DNA of 46,519 nucleotides from Alphaproteobacteria bacterium (GCA_016124255.1 WGOB01000031.1:1-46519); one strand, 5' to 3'. Counted from the stretch's first letter, positions 9,129 to 17,611 are shown. The notes: generated from the letters alone by a model not told the origin. A program made the numbers and translations.

Positions 9129-9457
9129 TCGCCGCCATTGGAGGCTTCGACTGAGGCTTTCGCCTGCTGGTCGGCGGCGTCGCCGAGCAGAGTCGCAAAC
9201 GCATCGGTCTCCGCGGCGTAGTCACGGCGCATGCGCTCCACGAAACGCTGCTGGGCGCCGGCGAAATCCTCGACGCTCGCGCACCGCGCGAACTCCTCCA
9301 TCTGGTCTGCATAAGCGTGCATCCGGCGCGCCCAAAACCGCGCCGCTTCAAGCGCGAGCTTCTGGCTGAGCAGGAAACCGTTCGCCGCAGGCATGTGCGC
9401 GAAGGTCGCGAGGGTGCTTGCATGATCGCCGCCTCGGGCGGCGCGTTTGGCGGTCAT
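9113..9457 (-). CDS. Phasin-like protein
   Basis: The 114-residue protein is mainly amphipathic helix and resembles short phasin-family proteins, which coat polyhydroxyalkanoate granules or act as general amphipathic stress proteins. Supporting features are LLSQKLALEAARFWARRMHA followed by an FAGAQQRFVERMRRDY segment. The ATG at 9457 was chosen because an AGGAG lies just upstream; an ATG 21 codons earlier abuts its own AGGAGG with no spacing. No PHA synthase or depolymerase gene lies in the window, so the granule role is family-based inference only. The gene is downstream of pyruvate kinase on the same strand, separated by 224 bases with no recognisable gene. Confidence 0.65.
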   Translation of the reverse strand: MTAKRAARGGDHASTLATFAHMPAANGFLLSQKLALEAARFWARRMHAYADQMEEFARCASVEDFAGAQQRFVERMRRDYAAETDAFATLLGDAADQQAKASVEASNGGDRTSA

Positions 9458-9681
9458 CGAAGTCTCCTCTTGGTTTGGAAACGCGCGCGCGCGGCGCAGC
9501 GTTCCCGCTTTGCGCCCCATCCTCCTTCACCCGTTCTGGACAGCGCCATGCGCCGGATCAATGCGACGCATGCAGGATGCGGGGCCAGCGCAAAGCGTGG
9601 TACGCCCCCGGGCGCCGCGTTTCCATGGCGCCGCGCCCGCCAAAAGCAGAACGCGCTGACTCTGCTACGCAATAAAGCGAG

Positions 9682-11100
9682 CTATGCCGATTCCAGCCGC
9701 AGGATGCGGATCATGTTCGTCTTCCCGGGCCGGCCGAAGGGCACGCCGGCGGTGATGACGACGCGGTCGTCATCTTTGGCGACGCCGAGCGCGCGCACGG
9801 TCTGCTCCGCTTTCGCCGTCATGTCCTCCATGCTGGTGGCGTCGTCGGTGACGATGCTGCGCACGCCCCAGGCCAGGCACAGCCGCCGCGCCGTGGCCGC
9901 ATGCGGCGTCATCGAGACGACGCCGCATTGCGGCCGCTCGCGCGCGATGCGCAGCGCCGTCGATCCTGTGGACGTGTAAGCGACGACGGCGGCGCAATTG
10001 AGCACGTCCGCGACCTCACGCGCCGAAAGAGAGATGGCGTCGGCGGTGGTCGGCTCCGGGCGCGCGGTGTCGCGCTTGAGGCCGGCCCAATGATCGGGAT
10101 CGTCCTCCACCGCGCGGATGATGCGGTCCATGATCGCGACGACCGTCTGCGGATGGCGCCCGACTGCGCTTTCCGCCGACAGCATGACCGCGTCCGCGCC
10201 CTGATAGACCGCCGTGGCCACATCGCTCGCCTCCGCGCGTGTGGGCGTCGGCGCGTCGATCATGCTCTCTAGCATGTGCGTGGCGATGATGACCGGCTTG
10301 CCCGCAGCGCGGGCGGCGCGGATGATCTTGCGCTGCGCGATCGGCACCTGCTCCGGCGCGAGTTCGACGCCCAGATCCCCGCGCGCGACCATGATCGCGT
10401 CGGAGAGATCCACGATCTCGGGAAGATCGTCGAGCGCGGCCGGCTTCTCGATCTTCGACAGGATCGCAGCGCGCCCGTCGATCAGCATCGCCGCCTCGCG
10501 CACATCGTCCGCTGATTGCACGAAGGAGAGCGCCACGTAATCGACGCCGAGGTCCAGCGCGCAGGCGAGGTCGGCGCGGTCCTTCTCCGTCAGCGCGGAG
10601 ATCGGGATGCGGCGCGTCGGCACGTTGAGGCCCTTCTGGCTCTTCAACTCCCCCCCGAAATCGACGCGGGCGGACAGTCCGGCCGCAGATTTCTCCACCA
10701 CCGTCATCTGCAGCTTGCCGTCGTCGAATTTGAGCACGTCGCCCGCTTCCAGCGCATCCACGATCTTGGGATGCGGCAGGCGAACGACGCGGTCGTCGCC
10801 CGGGCGATCGGACGCTTCCAGCTTGAGCACATCGCCGTACTTGAGCCGGATCGAACCGGCCTCGAATGCGCCAACGCGAATCTTCGGCCCCTGCAGATCG
10901 GCGATGATCCCGATCGGCCAGCCCAGCCGCGCCTCGGCCTCGCGCACGGCGTCGTAGCGACGCTTGTGGTCTTCCTTTGCGCCGTGGCTGAAATTGAGCC
11001 GGAAACAATTCACGCCGGCTTCCACCAGCATGATCAGACGTTGCGGACTGTCGCTGGCTGGCCCCAGGGTCGCGACGATCTTGCATGCGCGGGTGTGCAT
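9682..11100 (-). CDS. pyk: Pyruvate kinase
   Basis: This enzyme converts phosphoenolpyruvate and ADP to pyruvate and ATP, the last step of glycolysis, in the cytoplasm. The 472-residue product is typical in length. It begins with KIVATLGPAS and RLNFSHG, has the B domain at about residues 70-165, and the active-site signature ILSKIEKPAAL with Lys216 and the metal ligand Glu218. The C-terminal GVPFGRPGKTNMIRI block is also family-typical. The ATG at 11100 was preferred over the longer open frame because family homology starts there and a GAGG precedes it. It lies 73 bases downstream of the MsbA-like gene and could be read from either its own promoter or that operon. Confidence 0.96.
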   Translation of the reverse strand: MHTRACKIVATLGPASDSPQRLIMLVEAGVNCFRLNFSHGAKEDHKRRYDAVREAEARLGWPIGIIADLQGPKIRVGAFEAGSIRLKYGDVLKLEASDRPGDDRVVRLPHPKIVDALEAGDVLKFDDGKLQMTVVEKSAAGLSARVDFGGELKSQKGLNVPTRRIPISALTEKDRADLACALDLGVDYVALSFVQSADDVREAAMLIDGRAAILSKIEKPAALDDLPEIVDLSDAIMVARGDLGVELAPEQVPIAQRKIIRAARAAGKPVIIATHMLESMIDAPTPTRAEASDVATAVYQGADAVMLSAESAVGRHPQTVVAIMDRIIRAVEDDPDHWAGLKRDTARPEPTTADAISLSAREVADVLNCAAVVAYTSTGSTALRIARERPQCGVVSMTPHAATARRLCLAWGVRSIVTDDATSMEDMTAKAEQTVRALGVAKDDDRVVITAGVPFGRPGKTNMIRILRLESA

Positions 11101-11173
11101 GGGCGCCTCGTTAGCTCCTGCTGCTAAGCCGCGCTGGTGCGGCGATTCGATGACAACACTTTCACCGAACGCC

Positions 11174-12943
11174 TCATTCCTGAAACTGCAATCGGCAAAG
11201 GCGCGCATAAAGGCCGTCTTTGGCGACGAGTTCATCGTGACGCCCGACCTCGACGATCCGCCCTTGATCGAGCGCGATGATCTTGTCGGCGTCGCGCACG
11301 GTGGCGAGCCGGTGGGCGATGACGATCGTGGTGCGCCCGGCGGAGAGCCGCTTCAGCGCCGCCTGCACCCGCGCCTCCACCTCCGCGTCGAGCGCGCTCG
11401 TCGGTTCGTCGAGCAGCAGGATCGGCGCGTCGCGCAGGAATGCGCGCGCAAGCGCGATGCGCTGTCGTTCGCCCCCGGAGAGCAAAGACCCCCGCTCGCC
11501 GACCATCGCATCATAGCCGCCGGGCATGGCGCGAATGAACGCGTCCGCGGCGGCGGCCCGCGCAGCCGCGACAATCTCGTCATCGCCGGCGTCTGGCCGG
11601 CCAAGCCGGATGTTGGCGCGGATGGTGTCGTTGAACAGCACCGCATCTTGACTGACGAGCGCGATCGCGCTGCGCAGGCTTTCGAGCGTGACGTCGCGCA
11701 CGTCGTAGCCGTCGATCGTCACCGCGCCGGCCGTGACGTCATAGAGCCGCGGAATAAGGTTGAAGACCGTCGACTTGCCCGCGCCGGAGGGCCCGACGAG
11801 CGCGACGGTCTCGCCGGGATCGGCGGTGAAGCTCACGCCCTCAAGCGCCGCGCCCTCGCCATAGGAAAAGCCGACATGCGTGAAGGCGACGCGCCCGCGC
11901 GCCGGGGGAAGCATCGCCGCGCCGGGCTGGTCGACGATCGTCGGCTTTTCGTCCAACAGCGCGAATACGCGCGTGACCGCGGCCAGACCTTCATTGGCCA
12001 TGGTGTTGAACCCGCCAAGCGCGCGCGCGGATGCGGACGCGACGCCGACGGCGGCGATGGTGCCGGTGAGTTCGCCAACGGTCATCGCGCCGTCCGCGAT
12101 GCGATACGCCGCGACCAGGAAGATGAGGGCGAAGGCGGCGCCGCCGAGCACCTCCAGGATCGGATCGGATTGCGCGCGGTTGCGCGCCAGCTTCATCGCC
12201 GCCTTGCGGCGTGCTTCAAAGCCTTGTTCCGCGCGTGCGCGTTCGTGCGCCTCCAGGCTGTAGACGCGGATCGTGCGCGCCGCCGCGAGGCTCTCGCCCA
12301 GGAGCGCCGTGAGCGCCCCCAATTGCAGCTGCGCCGCTTCGGTCTGCCGGCGCGCGCGCCGCGCAATCGCGGCCATCGGCGGCGCCGCGAATGCGAACAC
12401 CACCACGAACACCAGCGCCAGCAGCCAGTCGAAAAAGATCATCGACGCGAGCGCGCCCAGGATGGTGAGCGAATCGCGGATGAACACCTGCACCGCGCGG
12501 ATCAGCCCCTCGGCGATGACGTTGATGTCGTTGGTGAAGCGCGACACCAGCCGCCCGGTCTCCTCGCGTCCGAAGCGGGCGTAATCGGCTTGCGTCAGCT
12601 TGGCGAACATCGCGCTTTGCAGATCGCGGATGACCTTGAGCCCGAGCCCTTGCGACGCCACGGCCTGCACATAGATCGCTGCGCCGCGCGCGGCGGTGAC
12701 GCCCAGCACGACGAGCGGCCCCCACACCAGCACGGCGCCGGCGTTCGTCGCCAGACCATCCACCAGCCGCTGTACGATCGCGGCGTAGGCGACGCCAGCC
12801 GCCGCGACGACGACGAGCGCCGGCGCCAGCAGCCAGAGATCGCCGGCGTGCTGGCGGACGAACGCGCGCCACAGCCGCGCAGCGAGCGCGCCGGCGCGAA
12901 CCTCGCGCTCCGCCTCAATCGTCGTCGTGGTCGTGGTCTTCAT
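11174..12943 (-). CDS. ABC exporter, MsbA-like
   Basis: This is a fused permease-ATPase half-transporter that works as a homodimer in the inner membrane. The 589-residue product has a six-helix exporter domain (about residues 35-305), then the ATPase: Walker A GPSGAGKST (384-392), signature LSGGERQR (489-496) and Walker B ILLLDEPTSALD (508-519). Its length and the C-terminal LCRLQFQE resemble MsbA, the lipid A flippase, and the neighbouring lipid A genes agree; drug export remains possible. It starts inside the end of the DUF4170 gene, at ATG 12943 or ATG 12949, because no usable later start exists before the first helix. The N-terminus contains six consecutive Thr residues, a product of the overlap. 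Confidence 0.88.
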   Translation of the reverse strand: MKTTTTTTIEAEREVRAGALAARLWRAFVRQHAGDLWLLAPALVVVAAAGVAYAAIVQRLVDGLATNAGAVLVWGPLVVLGVTAARGAAIYVQAVASQGLGLKVIRDLQSAMFAKLTQADYARFGREETGRLVSRFTNDINVIAEGLIRAVQVFIRDSLTILGALASMIFFDWLLALVFVVVFAFAAPPMAAIARRARRQTEAAQLQLGALTALLGESLAAARTIRVYSLEAHERARAEQGFEARRKAAMKLARNRAQSDPILEVLGGAAFALIFLVAAYRIADGAMTVGELTGTIAAVGVASASARALGGFNTMANEGLAAVTRVFALLDEKPTIVDQPGAAMLPPARGRVAFTHVGFSYGEGAALEGVSFTADPGETVALVGPSGAGKSTVFNLIPRLYDVTAGAVTIDGYDVRDVTLESLRSAIALVSQDAVLFNDTIRANIRLGRPDAGDDEIVAAARAAAADAFIRAMPGGYDAMVGERGSLLSGGERQRIALARAFLRDAPILLLDEPTSALDAEVEARVQAALKRLSAGRTTIVIAHRLATVRDADKIIALDQGRIVEVGRHDELVAKDGLYARLCRLQFQE

Positions 12944-13163
12944 CCGCATCCGGATCGAGCAGGCGGTGCGCGTGGATGATGAAATAGCGCATGCGCGCAT
13001 TGTCGACGGTGCGCTGAGCAGCGGCCTTCCAGGCGTCGTAGGCGGCTTTGTAGTTGGGGTAGGCGCCGACGAAGTGAACGGCGTCGAGGTCCACGAACTC
13101 GGGGCGCTCCAGCGCCTTGAGTTCGCCGCCGATGACGAGGTGCAGCAATTGCCGTTCGCTCAT
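12915..13163 (-). CDS. DUF4170 protein
   Basis: This small protein of 82 residues belongs to DUF4170, an uncharacterised family typical of alphaproteobacteria. The core (about residues 5-70) contains LLHLVIGGELKAL, FVGAYPNYKAAYDAWKAAAQ and YFIIHAHRLLDP. After residue 70 comes an unusual Asp/Glu/His tail, DADEDHDHDDD, encoded by DNA that also encodes the start of the ABC exporter in another frame. The ATG overlaps the stop of the upstream phosphatase gene by four bases, so it is translationally coupled. In alphaproteobacteria these genes often sit near cysQ-like and lipid A genes, as here. No biochemical function is known to me. Confidence 0.88.
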   Translation of the reverse strand: MSERQLLHLVIGGELKALERPEFVDLDAVHFVGAYPNYKAAYDAWKAAAQRTVDNARMRYFIIHAHRLLDPDADEDHDHDDD

Positions 13164-13972
13164 GAGCGGCCCTCTCCCTTGCCGTGATCCCAGCCCTTAG
13201 GACCCCAATCCTTCGGATGCGGCAGCCCTTGCACGCGTTCGATGATCGAAGGGTAAAGCCCCGTCCCGCACGCGACGACGCCGGCGACGCGCGGATCGGC
13301 CCGATTGAACGCCAGCGGCGCGCCCGTCGTCTCGCTGACGACGCCGCCCGCGGCCGTGACGATGGCGACGCCCGCGGCGACGTCCCATTCGTTCTTGAAG
13401 CCCAGCATCAACGCGGCGTCGTAGCTTCCGCCGGCGACCAGGGCGAGCCGGTAGGCGATCGAGTGGCGCGGCTCGATCTCCAGTTTTGGCCACGGCCGCG
13501 CCCAGCGTTTGGCCTTGAACGTGCTCGGCTGCCCGATCATCCGCGCGCCCTCCAGTTCGCTGCGGACGCTGGCGCGGACGGGGCGCCCGTTCACGCTGGC
13601 AGGCGCGCCTTCGCCGCCCATGAACATTTCATCCGTCATCGGATTATAGACCGCGCCGGCGACGGCGCGGCCATTCTCAGCCAGGCCGACGGAAATCGTG
13701 TATTGCGGCACGCCCTGGATGAAGGCCTGCGTTCCATCGATGGGATCGATGATCCAGGCGCGGGCGCGGAAGAGCCGCTGATCGTTGTCCTCCGTCTCCT
13801 CGGAGAGCCAGCCGTAATCCGGCCGCGCCGTCATCAGGCGCTCCTTGATGAGCGCATCGACCGCAAGATCGATTTCGGTCACGGGCCCGGCAGCGCCCTT
13901 GGACCATGTCTTCACCGCGCGGCCGAAATGCTGGCGCGTCAGCGCGCCCGCCTCGCGAGCGGCCGCTTCCAT
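13160..13972 (-). CDS. cysQ: Inositol monophosphatase / 3'(2'),5'-bisphosphate nucleotidase family protein
   Basis: Members of this Mg-dependent, Li-sensitive phosphatase superfamily hydrolyse 3'-phosphoadenosine 5'-phosphate (CysQ), inositol phosphates or sugar phosphates. The metal-site motifs are all present: GWLSEET, IIDPIDGTQAFI and EWDVAAGVAIVTAAGG. The alphaproteobacterial context between pmbA and a DUF4170 gene suggests a CysQ-like enzyme, but substrate specificity is inference. The start is uncertain. ATG 13972 lies 10 bases after the pmbA stop; relatives usually carry about ten more residues resembling the translated ASDLAL segment upstream, so a TTG at 14002 or 14014, overlapping pmbA, is possible. 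The stop overlaps the DUF4170 start by four bases. Confidence 0.88.
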   Translation of the reverse strand: MEAAAREAGALTRQHFGRAVKTWSKGAAGPVTEIDLAVDALIKERLMTARPDYGWLSEETEDNDQRLFRARAWIIDPIDGTQAFIQGVPQYTISVGLAENGRAVAGAVYNPMTDEMFMGGEGAPASVNGRPVRASVRSELEGARMIGQPSTFKAKRWARPWPKLEIEPRHSIAYRLALVAGGSYDAALMLGFKNEWDVAAGVAIVTAAGGVVSETTGAPLAFNRADPRVAGVVACGTGLYPSIIERVQGLPHPKDWGPKGWDHGKGEGRS

Positions 13973-13982
13973 CAATGCAAGA

Positions 13983-15332
13983 TCAGAGGCCGCCGATGGC
14001 AAGATCGTCCACAAACAAGCTGGGGGCTGAAAGCGCGCCGCGTTCTTCGACGTCGCCGCCCGCGATCACACGGGCGAAGATGTCGTTGAGATCGCCGGCG
14101 ACGGTGACTTCGCTGACCGGAAACGCGATGGCGCCGTTCTCGAACCATTGGCCCGAAACGCCGACCGACCAATCGCCGGTGTTCATGTTGAGCGAGGGCG
14201 AAAACATCTCGGTGACGAAGAGGCCGCGCCCCGCGCTGCGCATCATCGCAGCGGCGTCGTCCGCGCCCGGTAGGACGCAGAGATTGGACGCGCCGATGCC
14301 GGGCGGCCCGCCATGGCCGAGCGTGGCGTGGCCGGTGGGCGCCATCCCGAGCTGCCGCGCAGCGCTCGCGTTGAGCAGCCAAGTCGTTGCGACCCCGTCC
14401 TCCACGATTTTGCGCATGCTCGTGGCTGCGCCTTCGCCGTCGAACGCGCGCGACGCCAGGCCGCGCCGCTTGAACGGATCCTCCGCGATCTCGAAGCCTT
14501 CCGCGAACACGCGCTGGCCAAGCTTGTGTTTCAGGAAAGACACGCCGCGCGCGACCGCGCCGCCGTTGATCGCGCCTATGAAGGGACCGATGATCCGGCC
14601 TGCGAGGCGCGGCTCGAAGATGATCGCGGCGCGCGTGCTCTCTACTTTGCGTGAGCCGAGACGCGCGGCGGCCCGCGCAGCGGCGATCCGGCCGATCTGC
14701 TCCGGATCGGGAAGATCCGCGAGAAAGCGGCGCGTTTTGTACTCGTAGTCGCGCTCCTTAAGCCCGTCGCGCTCGGCGATGGGCGAGACGCCGACGCTGT
14801 AGTGCGTGCCGGCTGCCTGGCCGATGAAGCCGTCGCTCGTGGCGTATGCAGCCTGGCTCCGGTCCCACGACGCTTCCGCGCCGCCGGAATTGCCGATGTC
14901 TTTGCCGGCGAGCGCGGCGCCTTCGCAGGCGCGCGCCATCGCCTCGAGGGCCGCAGCGTCCGGCGATGCATGATCGGCGATATCGAGATCGGGAAACGCC
15001 GTGGCGCGACAGCCGGGATCGACCAGACCCGCATATCTGTCCTCCGGCGCGGAGCGGGCCATCGCCGCCACCCGCTCGGCGAGCGCCGCAAGGCCCCCGG
15101 GCGAGATGTCGGAGGACGAGGCCGCCGCCTGCTGACGCCCGAAAAAAGCGCGCAAAGCCACCGAGCGCGTCTCTTCGCGCTCGACGCCCTCAAGATCGCC
15201 CAGGCGCACTTCTACCGAGAGGCTTTCACGCCAGACGAGGCTGGCGTCGGCGGCGTCAGCGCCGTGCTTTCTGGCGTGCGCCAGGAGGTCGGCCAACGCC
15301 GAGCCCGCATCCGCGTCATAGGGCATACGCAT
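13983..15332 (-). CDS. pmbA: TldD/PmbA family protein, TldE-type subunit
   Basis: TldE (PmbA) is the non-metal-binding partner of TldD; in characterised bacteria the heterodimer degrades unfolded peptides, matures microcin B17 and affects CcdA stability. The 449-residue protein shows the family pattern: DGFIGQAAGTHYSVGVSPIA in the middle, GRIIGPFIGAINGGAVARG, GHGGPPGIGASNL and a C-terminal FPVSEVTVAGDLNDIF. It lacks the HExxxH zinc motif of TldD, as expected for this subunit. Two in-frame ATGs (15332, 15326) are near-equivalent starts and neither has a strong Shine-Dalgarno. It heads the operon pmbA-cysQ-DUF4170-msbA-like. The tldD gene lies about 21 kb away at 36796. Confidence 0.92.
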   Translation of the reverse strand: MRMPYDADAGSALADLLAHARKHGADAADASLVWRESLSVEVRLGDLEGVEREETRSVALRAFFGRQQAAASSSDISPGGLAALAERVAAMARSAPEDRYAGLVDPGCRATAFPDLDIADHASPDAAALEAMARACEGAALAGKDIGNSGGAEASWDRSQAAYATSDGFIGQAAGTHYSVGVSPIAERDGLKERDYEYKTRRFLADLPDPEQIGRIAAARAAARLGSRKVESTRAAIIFEPRLAGRIIGPFIGAINGGAVARGVSFLKHKLGQRVFAEGFEIAEDPFKRRGLASRAFDGEGAATSMRKIVEDGVATTWLLNASAARQLGMAPTGHATLGHGGPPGIGASNLCVLPGADDAAAMMRSAGRGLFVTEMFSPSLNMNTGDWSVGVSGQWFENGAIAFPVSEVTVAGDLNDIFARVIAGGDVEERGALSAPSLFVDDLAIGGL

Positions 15333-15436
15333 TAAATGGCTGCTTCGCCGCCCGCCGGCAACTGCGCGGTTCCCCCGGGCTGCCTTGCGTTCCCTCGCGT
15401 CGGCGTGAAACAAGCGGGAAAATCGGAGGAGATGCC

Positions 15437-16477
15437 ATGCGTTGCCAGGCCATGACCGCGTTCGGACAGCCGCTGGAGGATCTGGAGCGCGAGACGCCGC
15501 AGCCAGGACCGGGGGAAGCGCTGGTGAAGATCACGCGGGCCGGCCTCTGCCACAGCGACCTTCATATTCACGAGGGCTTCTTCAATGTCGGCGGCGACGC
15601 CAAACAGCCGGTCGCGGTTCAGTTTCCCTGCGTGCTCGGCCACGAGATCGAGGGCGAGGTCGCCGCACTCGGCGACGGCGCCAAAGGGCCCGCGCCGGGA
15701 ACGCGCGTCGCCGTCTTTCCCTGGATCGGGTGCGGGCAATGCACCGCGTGCAAGCGCGGCGACCAGCACCTCTGCGGGCCGAACCGTGTCCTGGGCGTGG
15801 CGCGCTGGGGCGGCCTCGCCGACCATGTGCTGGTGCCGGACGCCGACGCGCTCATCCCGATCGGCGACCTGGCGCCGGGGGTCGGGGCGCTGGCGATGTG
15901 CTCCGGGCTGACCGCGTTCAGCGCGCTCAAGAAAATCGGAAAGCCCCGCGCGGAAGAGCCGATCGTGCTCGTCGGCATGGGCGGCGTGGGCCTCGCAGGA
16001 CTAGCGCTGGCGAAGGCGCTCTTCCCCAACCCCATCGTGGCGGTGGACATCGATCCTGCCAAGCGCGAAGCGGCGCTCAAGCGCGGCGCGGCCGAAGCAA
16101 TCGATCCCGCCGCCGCTGACGCGGCCAAGACGTTCGTGAAGCAGTCCGGCGGCGCGGTCGCGGCGGTGGATTTCGTCGGCGCCGGCGACACTTACGCCTT
16201 CGCCTCCGGCAGCATCCGGCGCGGCGGCACGGTGGTCGTGGTCGGGCTCTTCGGCGGCCTGGCCAACATTCCCCTCATCACGCTGCCGCTGCGCGCGATG
16301 ACGATCGCGGGGTCGTTCGTGGGGTCGCTGGATGAAGCGCGCGAACTGGTGGACCTGCTCAAGACCGGCAAGGTCGCCACGCCCTTGATGGAGGAGCGCC
16401 CGCTCGCGGCGGCCAATTCCGCATTCGACGACCTCCGCGCCGGCAAGGTCGTCGGCCGGGTTGTTCTGACGCCCTAG
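15437..16477 (+). CDS. Zinc-dependent alcohol dehydrogenase (MDR family)
   Basis: This cytoplasmic medium-chain dehydrogenase should oxidise an alcohol with NAD(P)+. The 346-residue product has the catalytic-zinc region with Cys38 and His69-Glu70 (GHE), four structural-zinc cysteines at 99, 102, 105 and 113, and the Rossmann motif GMGGVG (180-185). An acidic Asp204 at the end of the second Rossmann strand favours NAD+ over NADP+. The ATG at 15437 follows a strong GGAGGA with ideal spacing. It diverges from pmbA across about 100 bases. It ends 25 bases from the convergent MAPEG gene. The natural substrate cannot be determined. Confidence 0.92.
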   Translation: MRCQAMTAFGQPLEDLERETPQPGPGEALVKITRAGLCHSDLHIHEGFFNVGGDAKQPVAVQFPCVLGHEIEGEVAALGDGAKGPAPGTRVAVFPWIGCGQCTACKRGDQHLCGPNRVLGVARWGGLADHVLVPDADALIPIGDLAPGVGALAMCSGLTAFSALKKIGKPRAEEPIVLVGMGGVGLAGLALAKALFPNPIVAVDIDPAKREAALKRGAAEAIDPAAADAAKTFVKQSGGAVAAVDFVGAGDTYAFASGSIRRGGTVVVVGLFGGLANIPLITLPLRAMTIAGSFVGSLDEARELVDLLKTGKVATPLMEERPLAAANSAFDDLRAGKVVGRVVLTP

Positions 16478-16502
16478 TCGACCCAACCGTGAGCCGACTC
16501 CG

Positions 16503-16904
16503 CTAGAAGCGCTCGGTCATGCTCAGCAGGATCAGGCCGCCGCCGATCAGCGCGTAGCTCGCCATCGTCAGCAGGATGCCGATCACCCGCCCGGCGTTGA
16601 GCGGGCCCATGATCAGTCCGGCGGCGTGCAGGATCCGTCCGGCCGTGAGCGAGAGGCCCGCCGCGTGGATAAGCCAGGCCGGCGTAGCCGGCGCCATGAT
16701 CGCGAGCAGAATGAGCCCGGCGATGCCGGCGGGGATGTATTCCGCGGCGTTGCCGTGCGCGCGCACCATGCGCTGCAACACCTCATCACCGCCGTCCCCA
16801 AGGACAACGCGGCGCCGCTGGCGCGTCCGCGCCGTCGCGAAGGCGAGGCCAAGCAGCAAGAGGATGTTAATGCCGGCATAGAGCGCGACGATCTTTACGA
16901 ACAT
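16503..16904 (-). CDS. MAPEG family membrane protein
   Basis: The 133-residue protein has four hydrophobic helices (about residues 3-22, 53-70, 73-95 and 104-128) and the family's conserved RAHGNAAEYIPAGI motif after the first helix. MAPEG proteins include glutathione S-transferases and eicosanoid-related enzymes; most bacterial members have no known substrate. gshA is present elsewhere in the window, so glutathione should be available, but this is only a consistent observation. The ATG at 16904 diverges from the small membrane-protein gene at 17058. The gene stands alone. Confidence 0.88.
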   Translation of the reverse strand: MFVKIVALYAGINILLLLGLAFATARTRQRRRVVLGDGGDEVLQRMVRAHGNAAEYIPAGIAGLILLAIMAPATPAWLIHAAGLSLTAGRILHAAGLIMGPLNAGRVIGILLTMASYALIGGGLILLSMTERF

Positions 16905-17057
16905 GACGGCCTCCGGCGCGGCTCACCCGATGGCGAGGCAACGGAAGATTCACCACGAATAGTGCGATTTCAAGGCTTTGTTCGCCATTTCGCAACCGCG
17001 CGTTCATCCGTGTACGGCATAACAGCGAGGTCAACGAGATGCCGAAGGCGGCCGGAT

Positions 17058-17273
17058 ATGGGTGGGATGGCGACGATGAGCGCTCAGAGCGGCGGCGGGG
17101 CCGTGCTCTGGGCGCTCGCAGCGCTTGTGGCGGGCGCAGCGCTCTACCGCGGCGGCCGCTGGGCGTTTGCGCGCGTGCGCGCGCTGATCGCCTTTCCGGA
17201 CCTCGATTTCTCCCGCGGCTATGACGCGCTCGCGCCGATCACCGCCCCGCGCCTCTATCTCGTGAAGCGCTAA
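17058..17273 (+). CDS. Small single-pass membrane protein, unknown
   Basis: The predicted product is up to 71 residues with one membrane helix (VLWALAALVAGAALY) followed by an Arg-rich segment and a short C-terminal domain containing FPDLDFSRGYDALAP. Codon third positions are almost all G or C, like the real genes around it, which supports coding. Three in-frame ATGs (17058, 17067, 17076) precede the helix and none has a clearly superior Shine-Dalgarno, so the length is uncertain. A different frame starting at ATG 17039 has a better Shine-Dalgarno but encodes an Arg/Gly-rich sequence that looks non-coding. The stop shares the bases CTAA with the stop of the convergent VOC gene. Family is not recognised. 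Confidence 0.62.
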   Translation: MGGMATMSAQSGGGAVLWALAALVAGAALYRGGRWAFARVRALIAFPDLDFSRGYDALAPITAPRLYLVKR

Positions 17274-17611
17274 CGATCGCTCCACACCGCCAGGATGTTG
17301 CCGGCGGGATCACGGAAATGGAAACGCCGCCCGCCCGGAAACTCGTGGCGCTTGGTGATGCGTCCGCCTGCGGCCTCCACCTCAGCGGCCATGGCGTCAA
17401 GATCGCCGGCATAGACGATCACCAGAGGATGCGGGTGCGCCTCCTGCGCATCCGACTGGAAGCCGCCATCGACGCCCGCGTTTTCGAACGCGACATAGTC
17501 CGGCCCGTAGCTCTGGAACTCCCAGCCGAACGCGGCGCGGTAGAAATGCTTCACCGCCTCCATGTTGCGGCCCGGCAGCTCTACATAATCGATGCATCCG
17601 CTCTTGCGCAT
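17270..17611 (-). CDS. VOC family protein (glyoxalase/bleomycin-resistance fold)
   Basis: The 113-residue product is a single vicinal-oxygen-chelate domain. Visible elements are CIDYVELPGRNMEAVKHFY at the start, an AFGWEFQSYGPDYVAF strand-loop, the central GGRITKRHEFPGGRRFHFRD and the terminal PAGNILAVWSD, which matches the metal-binding C-terminal strand of the family. The reaction is unknown because the fold covers lyases, dioxygenases and binding proteins. An AAGGAGG precedes ATG 17611 with good spacing, which decides the start over longer open frames. The stop overlaps that of the convergent small membrane gene. The methyltransferase gene lies 47 bases upstream on the same strand and may be co-transcribed. 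Confidence 0.88.
   Translation of the reverse strand: MRKSGCIDYVELPGRNMEAVKHFYRAAFGWEFQSYGPDYVAFENAGVDGGFQSDAQEAHPHPLVIVYAGDLDAMAAEVEAAGGRITKRHEFPGGRRFHFRDPAGNILAVWSDR

Noticed and set aside
10964-12979. A 671-residue open frame on the plus strand, antisense to the MsbA-like exporter
   Set aside because: It is a mirror of a strongly conserved ABC transporter in GC-rich DNA; the translation is Arg/His/Asp-rich with no domain or Shine-Dalgarno.
17039-17224. A 61-residue frame with a reasonable Shine-Dalgarno overlapping the small membrane gene
   Set aside because: The Arg/Gly-rich translation and poor third-position pattern favour the other frame, which encodes a membrane helix.
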